Origin: JALYUS01 sp038231255
GTDB taxonomy: Bacteria > Chloroflexota > Chloroflexia > Thermomicrobiales > JALYUS01
DNA length: 64,000 nucleotides
Assembly: GCA_038231255.1 (NCBI GenBank)
Contig: JBBRLR010000007.1
Coordinates: forward strand, 21,601-85,600
Direction of reading: 5' to 3'
The translations under genes and the position numbers were made by a program. Positions 25,608 through 34,303 of this stretch are shown here, piece after piece. Position 1 is the stretch's first letter; each line of letters opens with the position of its first letter. The notes under the pieces are model-generated. The model searched no databases. It saw only the letters and a program-made list of their open reading frames with translations, and was not told the DNA's origin.

Positions 25608-27128
25608 GTGCGGAAACGGGGTCTTGATCTGCGCTGGCGTTGCGTCCTCATACTCGCATTCCTCGGCGGTTCGCTGGCGCTCTCGACCGGCGTCCGCGCC
25701 GAACCGGATTTCCTCGATTTCGCGTTCCGGCCCGTCTGGGAGCGCGCCGACCTCCCGACTGAGGGCGGCGCGGCGACGCGCACGTTCATCTGGGGGCCGG
25801 CGTTGTTCGTCGCGCCGGACGGCCCGAAACTGCCCCGCACCGAGCCGTACCGCGATCTTGAGGGCGGGCTGCGTACCGTCCAATACTTCGAGAAAGCGCG
25901 GATGGAGCTGACAACGCCCGACAAAGGCCGCGTGACGGCCGGGCTGCTCGTGCGCGAGATGGTCAGTGGCATGCTCCAACTCGGCGACACGCAGATGGAG
26001 CCGTACGCCCCGGCGGGCGTGCCGGTCGCCGGCGATCCGCTGAACAATCCCTGCCCCACCTACGCGACGCTCGCCAAGGTCGCCTCGATCACGCCGACCG
26101 CGAACTCCGCGCCGGATCGCACCGGTGCGGCGATAGATGGCGCGCTCAAGACCGACGGCACGATTATCCCCGTCGCCGGGGTCGCCGACCCGACAACGTA
26201 CGGCTATTACGTACCCGAAACGAAGCACAACATCGCCGCGCCCTTCTGGGCATTTTTAAACCAGCAAGGGACGGTGATTGGGGGCGACGGCAAACTGACG
26301 AAGGCCAAATTGTTCGATCCACCCTTCTTCGCCGTCGGTCTGCCGATCACGGAGCCGTTCTGGACCAAAGCAATCGTCGGTGGAAAGGCGCGCGATGTGC
26401 TCCTGCAAGCCTTCGAGCGGCGTGTCCTCACCTACACGCCGGCGAACCCGGACGGATTCAAGGTGGAGATGGGCAATGTCGGCGCAGCGTATGCCCGCTG
26501 GCGGTACGGCCCCGCCGCCGAGCCGCTGCCCGTGACGACCGTCGAGCCGAACAATGGCCCGACCGGGTCGCTCCTGCTCTTTTCCGCCCCCGGTTTCACG
26601 CCGGACGAGACCGTCGTGCTGCGACTCACCTTCGCCGATGGGCACACCGTCGAGAAGCCGGGCGGTACGGCAGGTAGTACGGGCGTCACGCGCACCACCC
26701 TCGAAACCAACGCGAAGGAGTACCCGGCCGGGGCGTACAAAGCGAGCCTGATCGGCACGAAAAGCAACCTTATGCGTCCCGGCGACTTCATCCTCGCCGC
26801 GCCGCCCGCGAACGGCTTGATCGTGCAGGCGCTCCCCGGCAGCGGGGATCCATTGACGGTGTACACGCTCTACGCTTCTGGCCTCAACCCTGGCGACGGC
26901 GTCAATGTCTGGGTCAGCGGCCCGACCGGCACGGCGTACAACCTGAATGGCGCACGGACGCAGACGGTCAGCGACCGTGGGACGATCCAGCAGACGCTGA
27001 TCCCGAAGTCGCTGAACGCGGGCGCGCTCATCGGCCCGTGGGCCTTTGTCGTGCAGGAAAGCGGCGGCAACGCCCGCCAGGGTTCCGCGCCATTCATCGT
27101 CAACACACCCCCGAAGGCGACCCTGTAG
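25608..27128 (+). CDS. Large secreted protein, Chloroflexota-type, unknown function
   Basis: A 506-residue exported protein. The GTG start has AAGGAGG 9 bases upstream, and TATACT lies about 30 bases before it. A signal peptide (residues 1-30, ending VRA) precedes a domain starting FRPVWERADLP and containing WGPALF, VQYFEKARMEL, VTAGLLVREMVSG and VQLGD-like patterns, then FWAFLNQQGTV and LPITEPFW. From about residue 315 it continues as immunoglobulin-like beta repeats (EPNNGPTGSLLLFSAPGFTPDETV). I recall similar secreted proteins from Thermomicrobia and relatives. A cell-surface role is likely; no enzymatic motif is seen. Confidence 0.8.
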   Translation: MRKRGLDLRWRCVLILAFLGGSLALSTGVRAEPDFLDFAFRPVWERADLPTEGGAATRTFIWGPALFVAPDGPKLPRTEPYRDLEGGLRTVQYFEKARMELTTPDKGRVTAGLLVREMVSGMLQLGDTQMEPYAPAGVPVAGDPLNNPCPTYATLAKVASITPTANSAPDRTGAAIDGALKTDGTIIPVAGVADPTTYGYYVPETKHNIAAPFWAFLNQQGTVIGGDGKLTKAKLFDPPFFAVGLPITEPFWTKAIVGGKARDVLLQAFERRVLTYTPANPDGFKVEMGNVGAAYARWRYGPAAEPLPVTTVEPNNGPTGSLLLFSAPGFTPDETVVLRLTFADGHTVEKPGGTAGSTGVTRTTLETNAKEYPAGAYKASLIGTKSNLMRPGDFILAAPPANGLIVQALPGSGDPLTVYTLYASGLNPGDGVNVWVSGPTGTAYNLNGARTQTVSDRGTIQQTLIPKSLNAGALIGPWAFVVQESGGNARQGSAPFIVNTPPKATL

Positions 27129-27255
27129 TGAGCAATGAGCGACGAGCGACGAGTAATGAGCAAGTAAATCCTGCACGGTTATCACGCACGAGCAGGGTGA
27201 GTTTGATGCGCCTCATCGCATTATTCATTGCGCATTGCTCGTCGCTCATTGCTGA
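27128..27255. repeat. Dispersed GAGCAATGAGC inverted repeat
   Basis: Arms at about 27128-27164 and 27219-27255 (GAGCAATGAGCGACGAGC against GCTCGTCGCTCATTGCT) flank a spacer of about 55 bases. Same family as 7791-7842. It fills the gap between the secreted protein and the cupredoxin gene. Confidence 0.82.
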
Positions 27256-27309
27256 AGTCGTATATACTCCCCGCATTGTGCGTTGTGTCTGCGACGAAGG
27301 AGATGCGAC

Positions 27310-27768
27310 ATGGGTTTGGGGCGACGACCGCTTGCATGGCTGGTACTCGGTATCGTGACCCTGTTTCTCGTCGGGGTGATTGCGCTTCAGGCGGTGCCGC
27401 CGCCCATCCCGCCGACCAAGGCGCCGCAGGCTGCTGCTGCCGCGCCCGCCGCCTCCCCGACCACCGCGCCCGCTGCGGCCGCAAGTAGCGGTGGCCCGAG
27501 CACGACGATCAACGCGACGGAGAAGGATTTCGCCATCGCGCTCGATAATTCGTCGGTGCCCGCCGGTTCCGTCACTTTCAAGATCACCAATCAAGGCCCC
27601 TCGCCGCACAACATCGCGATCAAGGAACTGAAAAAGACGAGCGATACGTACGATCCCGGTAAGCCCGGTCAGTTCACCGTAGACCTGCCGGCGGGCACTT
27701 ACACCGTCATCTGCGACATCCCCGGCCACGAGCAACTCGGTATGCACGTCATGCTGACAGTCAAGTAA
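27310..27768 (+). CDS. Membrane-anchored cupredoxin (blue copper) protein
   Basis: A 152-residue protein. An N-terminal transmembrane segment (residues about 7-27) is followed by a Pro/Ala linker and a cupredoxin domain. The type 1 copper ligands are complete and in order: His in SPHNIAIK, then Cys, His and Met in CDIPGHEQLGMHV. It probably carries electrons on the outer face of the membrane. AAGGAG is 6 bases before the ATG at 27310. The neighbouring minus-strand DoxX-like gene could belong to the same respiratory context. Confidence 0.92.
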   Translation: MGLGRRPLAWLVLGIVTLFLVGVIALQAVPPPIPPTKAPQAAAAAPAASPTTAPAAAASSGGPSTTINATEKDFAIALDNSSVPAGSVTFKITNQGPSPHNIAIKELKKTSDTYDPGKPGQFTVDLPAGTYTVICDIPGHEQLGMHVMLTVK

Positions 27769-27785
27769 CGAGGTAAAAGTAATGG

Positions 27786-27843
27786 ATAGCGAGTAGCGAG
27801 TAACGAGAGGTTGATTCCCACTCGTTACTCGCTACTCGCTACT
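27786..27843. repeat. Dispersed TAGCGAGTAACGAG inverted repeat
   Basis: TAGCGAGTAGCGAGTAACGAG is followed after 10 bases by CTCGTTACTCGCTACTCGCTA, a hairpin of about 21 bp. A half copy lies at about 41450-41475. The last codons of the DoxX-like gene lie inside it. Confidence 0.9.
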
Positions 27844-28904
27844 GCACCAAACTCCTCCACGAGGATGCTGGCGGTGTGGTGGACGGTTTGGCGGTCGCTT
27901 GAACCGAGGATGAGCAGCGTCAGGAGCACGGCGTAGATCGGCAAGTGCCCCGCCAATTCCACCCAGCCCAAGTACGGTAGCGTCAGGTTCGACGGCACCC
28001 ACAGGCCAATGATAACGAGCCGGGGCAGCGCACCGGAGATCAGCAGCAACCCGAATGTCAGTTCCACGACACCCGCGCCGTATATAAACAGGGCGTCCGA
28101 GATGCCGAACGGGCTGCCGAGGTTGAAATTGATCTTCTGAGCGAGAAACGCCTTCGCGATCGTCGGGTTCAGCAACTTCTCCGTGAAGGCGAGGATGGCG
28201 AAACTGAGGCCGACACCCCAGCGGAGCGCGGGGATCGCATACTTGACCAGTTCCGGGTGCGGATGCGTCCGCCGTCCGAGCACCGCGTCCCCCGAAAACG
28301 GCCCGCGCCCAATGATGGCGAGGAAGACCGCGATGCCAACGAAGTCCACATGCTCCGGCACGAAACGCGCCGGGATGCCGACGAATGGGCCGAGCACGAG
28401 CGCCGCGACGAACAGCCCGATCAGGCCGAGCGCGGCGTAGCTCGTGAAGACGCCGTAGGCGAGGGCGAGGGCGATCAGGATTTCGGCGAGCGCGAGGATG
28501 CCGCTGAGCAGGTTCGTCCGCATCGTGAGGTTCGGCGCGAAGAGCGCAAGATGGAACCCGTTGACGAGCAGCGGCACGGCGGTATGGATCGCCAGCAGGA
28601 GCGGCAGGAAGGCGTACACGCGTCGCAGTTGCTCCTCACCGACTCCGGCGAGCGCGTACACCGGTTCAACGCCCCGCTGCGTGCGCCATCCCCGATACCA
28701 TCGCTCGATCAGCAGCGCCCCCGCAACCGCACTGACGGCAATCAGGATCGCGCCGATCGCCTGCCAACTGAGCAACCTGCCCCACTCGATCGGATAGCGG
28801 TTCGGATTGGCAACGAACCATTTTTCGTGCGCGGAGACGGGCTGCGGTACGAGCAGTAACATGCCGGCGCCTGCCATGCCATACCACATTCGTCGTTGCA
28901 TCAT
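27825..28904 (-). CDS. DoxX-like integral membrane protein
   Basis: A 359-residue protein with an N-terminal signal or helix followed by AHEKWF, and about eight to nine further hydrophobic segments. The C-terminal half (FTEKLLNPTIAKAFLAQK, then GISDALFIYGAGVVELTFGLLLI) resembles the DoxX/SURF4 four-helix unit. A role in membrane redox or sulfur metabolism is only suggested by that likeness. AGGAGGA is 8 bases before the ATG at 28904. Its last residues (VASSE) are encoded by the dispersed repeat at 27786-27843. Confidence 0.78.
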   Translation of the reverse strand: MMQRRMWYGMAGAGMLLLVPQPVSAHEKWFVANPNRYPIEWGRLLSWQAIGAILIAVSAVAGALLIERWYRGWRTQRGVEPVYALAGVGEEQLRRVYAFLPLLLAIHTAVPLLVNGFHLALFAPNLTMRTNLLSGILALAEILIALALAYGVFTSYAALGLIGLFVAALVLGPFVGIPARFVPEHVDFVGIAVFLAIIGRGPFSGDAVLGRRTHPHPELVKYAIPALRWGVGLSFAILAFTEKLLNPTIAKAFLAQKINFNLGSPFGISDALFIYGAGVVELTFGLLLISGALPRLVIIGLWVPSNLTLPYLGWVELAGHLPIYAVLLTLLILGSSDRQTVHHTASILVEEFGAVASSE

Positions 28905-29120
28905 CGGATTGTTCCTCCTACCTCCACATGACACGCACTTCGTGCGATATTTCACAATATAGTGTACACCTGTTCCGACACGTCGGTTTGCTCGCCGCGA
29001 CGTGCTGCTCGTCCATACTACTCGGTGGCGTGTTCATATGTTCGACACAAATGGTTGGTATAGTAGAGACAGTCCGGCATCATGGGTCGGGCATGGGCAG
29101 ACGCAAAGGAGGCGGCAGAT

Positions 29121-30077
29121 ATGTCGCTCGACGTACGAGAAATTAGCAAAGCATTCGGCGCCTTCGCGGCGGTGCAGGATGTGTCCTTCACCGCCGCGAA
29201 GGGGCAGATTTTCGGCTTCCTCGGCACGAACGGCGCGGGTAAGACAACGACGATGCGCATCATCCTCGACATCCTCCGCCCGGACAGCGGCAGCGTAACG
29301 TGGAACGGCAGACCGAATACCGACGTGCCGCGCCGCCTGTGGGGCTACCTGCCGGAAGAGCGCGGCTTGTACCCGAAGATGGTCGTCGAAGATCAACTGC
29401 TTTTTCTCGCCCAGCTCTACGGCGCATCGGCGCGCGACGCCCGGCGCGATCTGGACGCGTGGCTGGAGCGGTTCGACATCGTGGAGAACCGCCGGAAGCG
29501 CGTCGAGCAACTGAGCAAGGGAAACCAGCAGAAGATTCAGTTCCTTGCCGCCGTGCTGCACGACCCGGACATCCTCGTCATGGACGAGCCGTTCAGCGGC
29601 CTCGATCCGGTCAATGCCGCCCAGATGATCGAGGCGTTTGGCGAGATGCGGCGGCGCGGCAAGACGATCATCTTTTCCACGCATCAGATGGAGCAAGCAG
29701 AGGAACTCTGCCAGGCGATCGCGATTATCCATCGCGGTCGGTTGGTCGTGCAGGGCGATGTGCGCGCCGTCAAGCGGAGCACGGGGAGGCAAGTTGTCCG
29801 CCTCGCCCTCGCGGATGACCCGGACATCCCCTGGCTGGACCGATTGCCGGGCGTGACCGTCACGAAGCGACGGCCCGATTTCGTCGAGATGGATGTGCAA
29901 CACGGCAGCGACCCGGAGACGATCCTGCGCGCCGCCCTCGAACACGGCGGCCGCGTCACCCGCTTCGAGATCGGCGAGCCGTCCTTGAATGACATCTTCC
30001 TCGCCAGCGTCGGCGGGCAAAGCACCACCGATAGCAACGAACTGGCTGCGCCGCGCGAGACCGTCGCGGTATCGTAA
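29121..30077 (+). CDS. ABC transporter ATP-binding protein, NatA-like
   Basis: A 318-residue ATPase. Walker A is GTNGAGKTTT, the signature is LSKGNQQK (near residue 137), Walker B is ILVMDEPFSGLDP and the switch His is in STH. The LSKGNQQKIQ form and a C-terminal DUF4162-type extension (residues about 220-310) are typical of NatA and related exporters. AAAGGAGG stands 8 bases before the ATG at 29121. It is followed after 11 bases by its permease, forming a two-gene export system, perhaps for Na+ or a drug. Confidence 0.93.
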   Translation: MSLDVREISKAFGAFAAVQDVSFTAAKGQIFGFLGTNGAGKTTTMRIILDILRPDSGSVTWNGRPNTDVPRRLWGYLPEERGLYPKMVVEDQLLFLAQLYGASARDARRDLDAWLERFDIVENRRKRVEQLSKGNQQKIQFLAAVLHDPDILVMDEPFSGLDPVNAAQMIEAFGEMRRRGKTIIFSTHQMEQAEELCQAIAIIHRGRLVVQGDVRAVKRSTGRQVVRLALADDPDIPWLDRLPGVTVTKRRPDFVEMDVQHGSDPETILRAALEHGGRVTRFEIGEPSLNDIFLASVGGQSTTDSNELAAPRETVAVS

Positions 30078-30088
30078 CGGAGAAAACG

Positions 30089-31411
30089 ATGCAACGATCC
30101 TGGGAGAAAATCTGGCTGATCGTCCGGCGCGAGTACCGGGCGCGGGTGCGACAGCGCACGTTCGTCATCATCACGGTGCTGATGGCGGTCGCCTTTATCC
30201 TCCTCGCCTGCGCGCCGACGATTGTGCAGGCGATCCGTGGCGGTCGGAGTGACACGACGCGGATCGCTGTGCTCGATGCCGCGAATTCCGCCGCGACGCC
30301 GGACGATATTGCACGCCTCGATCAGCAACTCAAAGCGGACGGCACCAATGGGAGCGCCATCACACTCCTAACGGCGGCCGTCTTCACCGCTGTTCCGCAG
30401 GCACAGTCGGTTAATACGGGCACATTCGATGGCTATCTCACGCTCGACCGAAATTCGGCGGGCGATCTCACCTTCGACTATGCGACGAAATCCGGCACAC
30501 GGGACGCGATCACCGCGCGTATCCAGCAGGCGGCAGCCTTCCTCGCCGTGCAGGACCGTCTGACGCGCGCGGGGCTGACGCAAGCGCAGCAGGGGCAGAT
30601 TTTCGTGCCGCCGGCCTTCTCGGTCAGCGCGACGAATCCGAAGACCAGTGCGGACACGCAATCGGAGACGGAGAAGAACACCAATCGCGGCCTCGCCTAC
30701 ATCCTCGATATCCTCCTGTACACGACGATCATCGTTTACGGTATGTGGATCGCGGGCGGCGTGGTGGAGGAGAAGAGCAACCGGATCATGGAGATCATGA
30801 TTAATGCCGCGACACCGACGCAACTGATGGCGGGCAAAATCCTCGGCATCGGCGCGGCGGCGTTGACGCAGTACCTCTGCATCACGATCCCCGGCGCGGT
30901 CGCCCTCGCCTCACAGGGGCGGATCGCGCAGGCGCTGCTCGGCGAGCAGACCGGCGCGGCGGCGCTCGACTTGACGGGGCTTTCCGTCACCGCCGTAGGC
31001 GCATTTCTCGGCTTCTTCGTCCTCGGCTTCCTGCTCTACGCCGCGCTCTATGCGGGCGCGGGATCGCTCGTCAGCCGCCAGGAGGATGTACAGCAGATCG
31101 CCGCGCCGATGCAGATGGCGATGATCGGCAGCTTCTTCGCCTCCATCTTCGCCCTCGGCAAGCCCGACGCGACACTGACGCGCGTCCTCGCCTTCGTGCC
31201 GTTTTGCAGCCCGCTCGTCATGCTGACGCGCGTCCTCGTCGGCCACCCTGCGCCATGGGAGGTTACGCTGTCGGTCGCCATTCTGGTGGCGAGCATCGTT
31301 TTCTTCGTCGCACTGGCGGCGCGGATCTACCGCATCGGCGTCCTCCTCTACGGCGCGCGGCCGAACCTGCGCACCGTTTTCAGAATGAATCATGCGCGGG
31401 TGGCGCGGTGA
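30089..31411 (+). CDS. ABC transporter permease, NatB-like (ABC-2 type)
   Basis: A 440-residue membrane partner of the preceding ATPase. It has one N-terminal transmembrane helix (residues about 25-50), a large extracytoplasmic loop of about 150 residues (RIAVLDAANSAATPDD onwards) and five to six C-terminal helices. The ABC-2 landmark GGVVEEKSNRIMEIMINAATP is near residue 220. GGAG lies shortly before the ATG. Domain order matches NatB sodium exporters; the actual substrate cannot be deduced. Confidence 0.92.
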   Translation: MQRSWEKIWLIVRREYRARVRQRTFVIITVLMAVAFILLACAPTIVQAIRGGRSDTTRIAVLDAANSAATPDDIARLDQQLKADGTNGSAITLLTAAVFTAVPQAQSVNTGTFDGYLTLDRNSAGDLTFDYATKSGTRDAITARIQQAAAFLAVQDRLTRAGLTQAQQGQIFVPPAFSVSATNPKTSADTQSETEKNTNRGLAYILDILLYTTIIVYGMWIAGGVVEEKSNRIMEIMINAATPTQLMAGKILGIGAAALTQYLCITIPGAVALASQGRIAQALLGEQTGAAALDLTGLSVTAVGAFLGFFVLGFLLYAALYAGAGSLVSRQEDVQQIAAPMQMAMIGSFFASIFALGKPDATLTRVLAFVPFCSPLVMLTRVLVGHPAPWEVTLSVAILVASIVFFVALAARIYRIGVLLYGARPNLRTVFRMNHARVAR

Positions 31412-31426
31412 AACCTCACCCCCCAA

Positions 31427-31460
31427 CCCCTCTCCTTTGCTGAGGGCAAAGGAGAGGGGC
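31427..31460. repeat. CCCCTCTCC-type hairpin repeat after natB
   Basis: CCCCTCTCCTTTGC pairs with GCAAAGGAGAGGGG around a short loop, directly after the permease stop. It belongs to the CTCACCCCC/CCCTCTCC repeat family present at 31.7, 32.9, 42.9, 53.5 and 57.1 kb. It may also act as the transcript end, although no U-tract follows. Confidence 0.8.
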
Positions 31461-31497
31461 AAGATAGAGATAAGTTAGCGACTATGATTTGTGAGTC

Positions 31498-31526
31498 TTG
31501 ACAAGGCAGAACAGCGGGTGTACATA
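31498..31526 (+). promoter_or_regulatory. Consensus promoter of an orphan transcription unit
   Basis: TTGACA at 31498-31503, a 17-base spacer and TACATA at 31521-31526. This is one of the two best -35 boxes in the window. No protein gene of normal size follows before a strong terminator. Confidence 0.72.
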
Positions 31527-31532
31527 AAGGAT

Positions 31533-31675
31533 CAGGAACTGTGATCAAAAGGAGGGATGATAGATGACTCCGCCGAAGGATCAACTGCCCGCATAGGGCA
31601 TGGAGAACAGACGAACACTGTTTCGGTTCCAAAGGAGAGTGCGGACGCGAGTAGAGGCGTCCGCACTTTGATTTA
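31533..31675 (+). ncRNA. Candidate small RNA or micro-peptide transcript
   Basis: Predicted about 140-nt transcript from the TTGACA/TACATA promoter to the terminator at 31638-31675, lying between the convergent natB-like gene and queG. It contains a near-perfect ribosome site (AAAAGGAGGG, 31547-31556) followed 8 bases later by a 10-residue ORF (31564-31596, MTPPKDQLPA). A second ATG at 31557 abuts the ribosome site and would give 39 residues running through the terminator. GGAAC (31532-31536) could pair with GTTCC near 31626. It may be a regulatory RNA, a leader-like unit or a tiny peptide gene; I recognise no known RNA family. Confidence 0.5.
31638..31675 (+). terminator. Strong intrinsic terminator of the orphan unit
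   Basis: A perfect 11-bp stem (AGTGCGGACGC / GCGTCCGCACT) with an 8-base loop is followed by TTGATTT. No annotated gene ends here; it closes the orphan unit that starts near 31533. Confidence 0.85.
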
Positions 31676-31684
31676 AGAGGGAAG

Positions 31685-31818
31685 ACCTAACCCCCGGCCC
31701 CTTCCCGCGAGGAAGGGGAGGGGAATCGTCGAGACGTCGAGGCGCGATTAAGAACGCCCGGGCACTTCGCATGAGTCACCCCTTCCTCGCGGGAAAGGGC
31801 CAGGGGTTAGGTTCCCCC
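31685..31818. repeat. Inverted pair of CCTAACCCCCGGCCCCTTCC repeats
   Basis: Copies at 31685-31724 and 31779-31818 face each other (CCGGCCCCTTCCCGCGAGG against CCTCGCGGGAAAGGGCCAGG). The right copy encodes the last residues of QueG. With the hairpin at 31427 and the orphan unit it fills the gap 31412-31775. Confidence 0.85.
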
Positions 31819-32936
31819 AGCGCCGCTGTAATCTCCGCCCGCACGTCTGCATTCGGCTCTACCATCCGGCAGTGTTCGAGGGCTGCATGCGCCGTTTTCC
31901 CGCCAAGATGGCCGAGCGCCCAGGCGGCGTGACCGCGCACGAGCGGCGCATCGTGCTCCCGGAGCGCATGCATCAGGGCGGGGACAGCGGCCCGGTCCCC
32001 GCTATTGCCGAGGGCAACGGCGGCATTGCGGGCGAGCCCTTCCCGCTTGGCGCGCTTGATCGCGCGGCCACGGAAACGGTCGCGGTATTCCTTGACGGTC
32101 ATCGTCAGGAGTGGGATCAAGGCGGGGTAAGCATCCTCCGCGTCGCGCGGTTGAAGGGCGGGCGGCGCGAGGGGCAGGACGTGCCGGTTCGGCGGGCAGA
32201 CCTCCTGGCAGATGTCGCAGCCAAAGACCCAATCGCCCATCTGCGACCGGAGTGCGACCGGCAGAGACCCGCGATGCTCGATCGTCAGGTACGAGATGCA
32301 GCGCGGCGTATCGAGGACGTAGGCGGCCGGGATCGCATGCGTTGGGCAGGCGACCATGCAGGCAGCGCACGTCCCACACGACTTCCGCAGCGGCGCGTCC
32401 GGTTCCAGGTCGAGATCGAGCGGCACTTCGGCGAGGAAAAGGTATGAGCCGGTGTCACGCGTGGCGATGATGCAGGTATTCTTGCCGTACCAGCCCAGCC
32501 CAGCCCGCGCCGCTGCCGCCCGATCCACGATCCGCGCGGTGTCCACGAGCGCCCCAGCCTGCAAGGGGTGGCCCGCCAATTGCTCGATATCGGCGATCAG
32601 GCCGCGCATCATCGCTTTCAGGAGATCGTGGTAATCGCTGCCCCAGGCATACCGCGCGACGCGGCCCCGGAGCACGCCATCGTCGGGCAGCGGCGGCGCT
32701 TCGGCGTAATACGAGACGCCGAGCACGAGCAGCGAGCGCGCCCATGGCAGCAATCGCTGCGGCGCGCTCGCGACATGAGCGCGCTCCGGCGTGAACCACT
32801 CCAGCCCGTCAAGGTGCCCCGCCGCGATCCGTGCGTTCAGCACCGGTTCCAACCCCGCGAACGGCTCCGCTGTCGTCACGCGCGCGAGGTGGAACCCGTG
32901 CGCACGGGCGAGAGACTTAATGTCGGTGGTGTTCAA
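31776..32936 (-). CDS. queG: Epoxyqueuosine reductase
   Basis: QueG reduces epoxyqueuosine to queuosine in tRNA, using cobalamin and two [4Fe-4S] clusters. The two cluster motifs are CGTCAACMVACP (near residue 190) and CDICQEVCP (near 240), as in ferredoxin-like QueG. A C-terminal HEAT-like part follows (AVPALMHALREHDAPLVRGHAAWALGHL). The start is uncertain. TTG at 32936 gives 386 residues, the normal length; an upstream ATG at 33023 would read through repeat sequence. The C-terminal NPWPFPARKG comes from the repeat at 31779-31818. Confidence 0.95.
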   Translation of the reverse strand: MNTTDIKSLARAHGFHLARVTTAEPFAGLEPVLNARIAAGHLDGLEWFTPERAHVASAPQRLLPWARSLLVLGVSYYAEAPPLPDDGVLRGRVARYAWGSDYHDLLKAMMRGLIADIEQLAGHPLQAGALVDTARIVDRAAAARAGLGWYGKNTCIIATRDTGSYLFLAEVPLDLDLEPDAPLRKSCGTCAACMVACPTHAIPAAYVLDTPRCISYLTIEHRGSLPVALRSQMGDWVFGCDICQEVCPPNRHVLPLAPPALQPRDAEDAYPALIPLLTMTVKEYRDRFRGRAIKRAKREGLARNAAVALGNSGDRAAVPALMHALREHDAPLVRGHAAWALGHLGGKTAHAALEHCRMVEPNADVRAEITAALGEPNPWPFPARKG

Positions 32937-33006
32937 TCCTAACCCCCTACCCCCCTCCCCTCGGAGGGAAGGGGGAATTGGTGGCACAGGTTTGCAACCT
33001 GTGCGG
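32937..33006. repeat. Two adjoining dispersed repeats upstream of queG
   Basis: CCTAACCCCCTACCCCCCTCC with its complementary GGAGGGAAGGGGG (32937-32975) is followed by GGTGGCACAGG-TTTGC-AACCTGTGCGGC, a hairpin repeat related to the interior of the element at 4049-4208. Confidence 0.8.
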
Positions 33007-33058
33007 CATCCCATAGGATACAATGACGTCGCGGATTATGTGGGAAGGAGACGTGGCA

Positions 33059-33457
33059 ATGACGATGATCCGGGGGCTCGCGGAGATTGTGCTGTCGGTA
33101 CATGACCTCGATGCGTCGCTGCACTTTTATCGGGACACACTCGGCTTGACGCTCGTCTCGAAACCGGCGTTCCGACCGGTTTTCCTCCGCGCGGGCGATC
33201 CCGCCGTGTCGGTGCCGCAACTCGTTGTGCTCGTGCCGCTCCCAGCCGGGACGCCGCCCTTCCCCGTCGCCAAACCGGGCCGCACGCTTCATCACCTTGC
33301 CTTCGAACTCGCCCCAGCGGACTTCGATGTAATGCGCGACCACCTCGCCGCCCACGGCTTCGCTATCCGTACCGGCCAACACCCCGTTATCACCTCCCGC
33401 ACGATGTACGTGGACGACCCCGACGGCAACGAGGTCGAATTCATCGCTGGAACGTAG
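33059..33457 (+). CDS. VOC-family (glyoxalase-fold) protein
   Basis: A 132-residue single VOC domain with paired beta-alpha-beta3 modules. LSVHDLDASLHFYRDTLGLTL opens the first module, TLHHLAFELAPADFDVMRDHL the second, and DPDGNEVEFIAGT closes it. The His and Glu positions (LHHLAFE, NEVEF) suit a metal centre as in dioxygenases or glyoxalases. AAGGAG is 8 bases before the ATG at 33059. It is divergent from queG. The substrate cannot be told. Confidence 0.88.
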   Translation: MTMIRGLAEIVLSVHDLDASLHFYRDTLGLTLVSKPAFRPVFLRAGDPAVSVPQLVVLVPLPAGTPPFPVAKPGRTLHHLAFELAPADFDVMRDHLAAHGFAIRTGQHPVITSRTMYVDDPDGNEVEFIAGT

Positions 33458-33535
33458 CATCGCCACTGCGCAACTATCCCTTCGTTCGACGTGACGAATA
33501 ATGCGCCTCATCGTGACTATCGGAGTCGAGAAGCC

Positions 33536-34303
33536 TCACACGCAGGTTGGTTCATCGCCAAGGAAGGCGGCGACTGCCGTCGCGACGGCGTGGGGATCGC
33601 TCCATTGGACGACGTGGGGTGCGCAAGGGATGGCGACGTAAGAGGCGTGCGGCGCGGCACGGAGCAATTGCTGTGTTTCCGCATCCGAGACGATGGTGTC
33701 GCGGGTCCCCCGAATCACGAGCAAGGGAATAGTCAGCCGCGCAACGGTCGCGAGTGTATCGTCCCCGGTGATCGCGGCGTCGGTACGCAGGATGTGGCGC
33801 GGGCCGGCGCGTAGTCCGTCGGCGATCAGGATAGGCAGCAGCGACGGCCCCTCGCGTAGGAGATCGTGCAGCAGCCCCGGCAGGTGGGGCAGCAACTTCG
33901 GGCTGCCCCGACCGATGGTGGAGGCGATAAGGACCAGCCGGGCGACGCGCCCCGGATATGCATCGGCGAAGGCGACAGCAACCTGCCCGCCCGCCGAATG
34001 GCCCAGCAGGTGGACCTGTGGCAGGCCCATGGCGGCGAGCCAGCCTTCGAGCGCTTGCGCCTGCCCGACGACGTCGAGCACGGTGTTCGGGTGCGTCGTG
34101 CGGCCGAAGCCGGGCAGATCAACGGCGTAGACCGGCCGCCGCGCGGCCAGCAGCGGCTGGACCCGCCCCCAATACGCGCCCGACACACCAAGCCCATGCA
34201 CCAGCACAAGTGGCATACCGTCGCCGCCCGCCGCCCCCGCAACGCGGTAGTGATAGCGGAGACCGCCGCAGGTAATCCAGCGATCGGTGAGGGCGGACAA
34301 CAC
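33536..34303 (-). CDS. Alpha/beta hydrolase
   Basis: A 255-residue alpha/beta-hydrolase-fold enzyme. The oxyanion segment VLVHGLGVSG is near residue 35, the nucleophile Ser in LLGHSAGGQ near 103, an acidic residue in RGTRDTIV near 203, and the catalytic His in PCAPHVVQW near 233. It probably hydrolyses a small ester or lactone. The frame begins at GTG 34303 without a clear ribosome site, so the true start may differ slightly. Confidence 0.9.
   Translation of the reverse strand: MLSALTDRWITCGGLRYHYRVAGAAGGDGMPLVLVHGLGVSGAYWGRVQPLLAARRPVYAVDLPGFGRTTHPNTVLDVVGQAQALEGWLAAMGLPQVHLLGHSAGGQVAVAFADAYPGRVARLVLIASTIGRGSPKLLPHLPGLLHDLLREGPSLLPILIADGLRAGPRHILRTDAAITGDDTLATVARLTIPLLVIRGTRDTIVSDAETQQLLRAAPHASYVAIPCAPHVVQWSDPHAVATAVAAFLGDEPTCV

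Noticed and set aside
31557..31676. 39-codon ORF in the orphan transcription unit
   Set aside because: Its ATG abuts the ribosome site with no spacing, and the ORF runs through the terminator stem. The 10-codon ORF at 31564 has better spacing. Kept only as a note under the small RNA.
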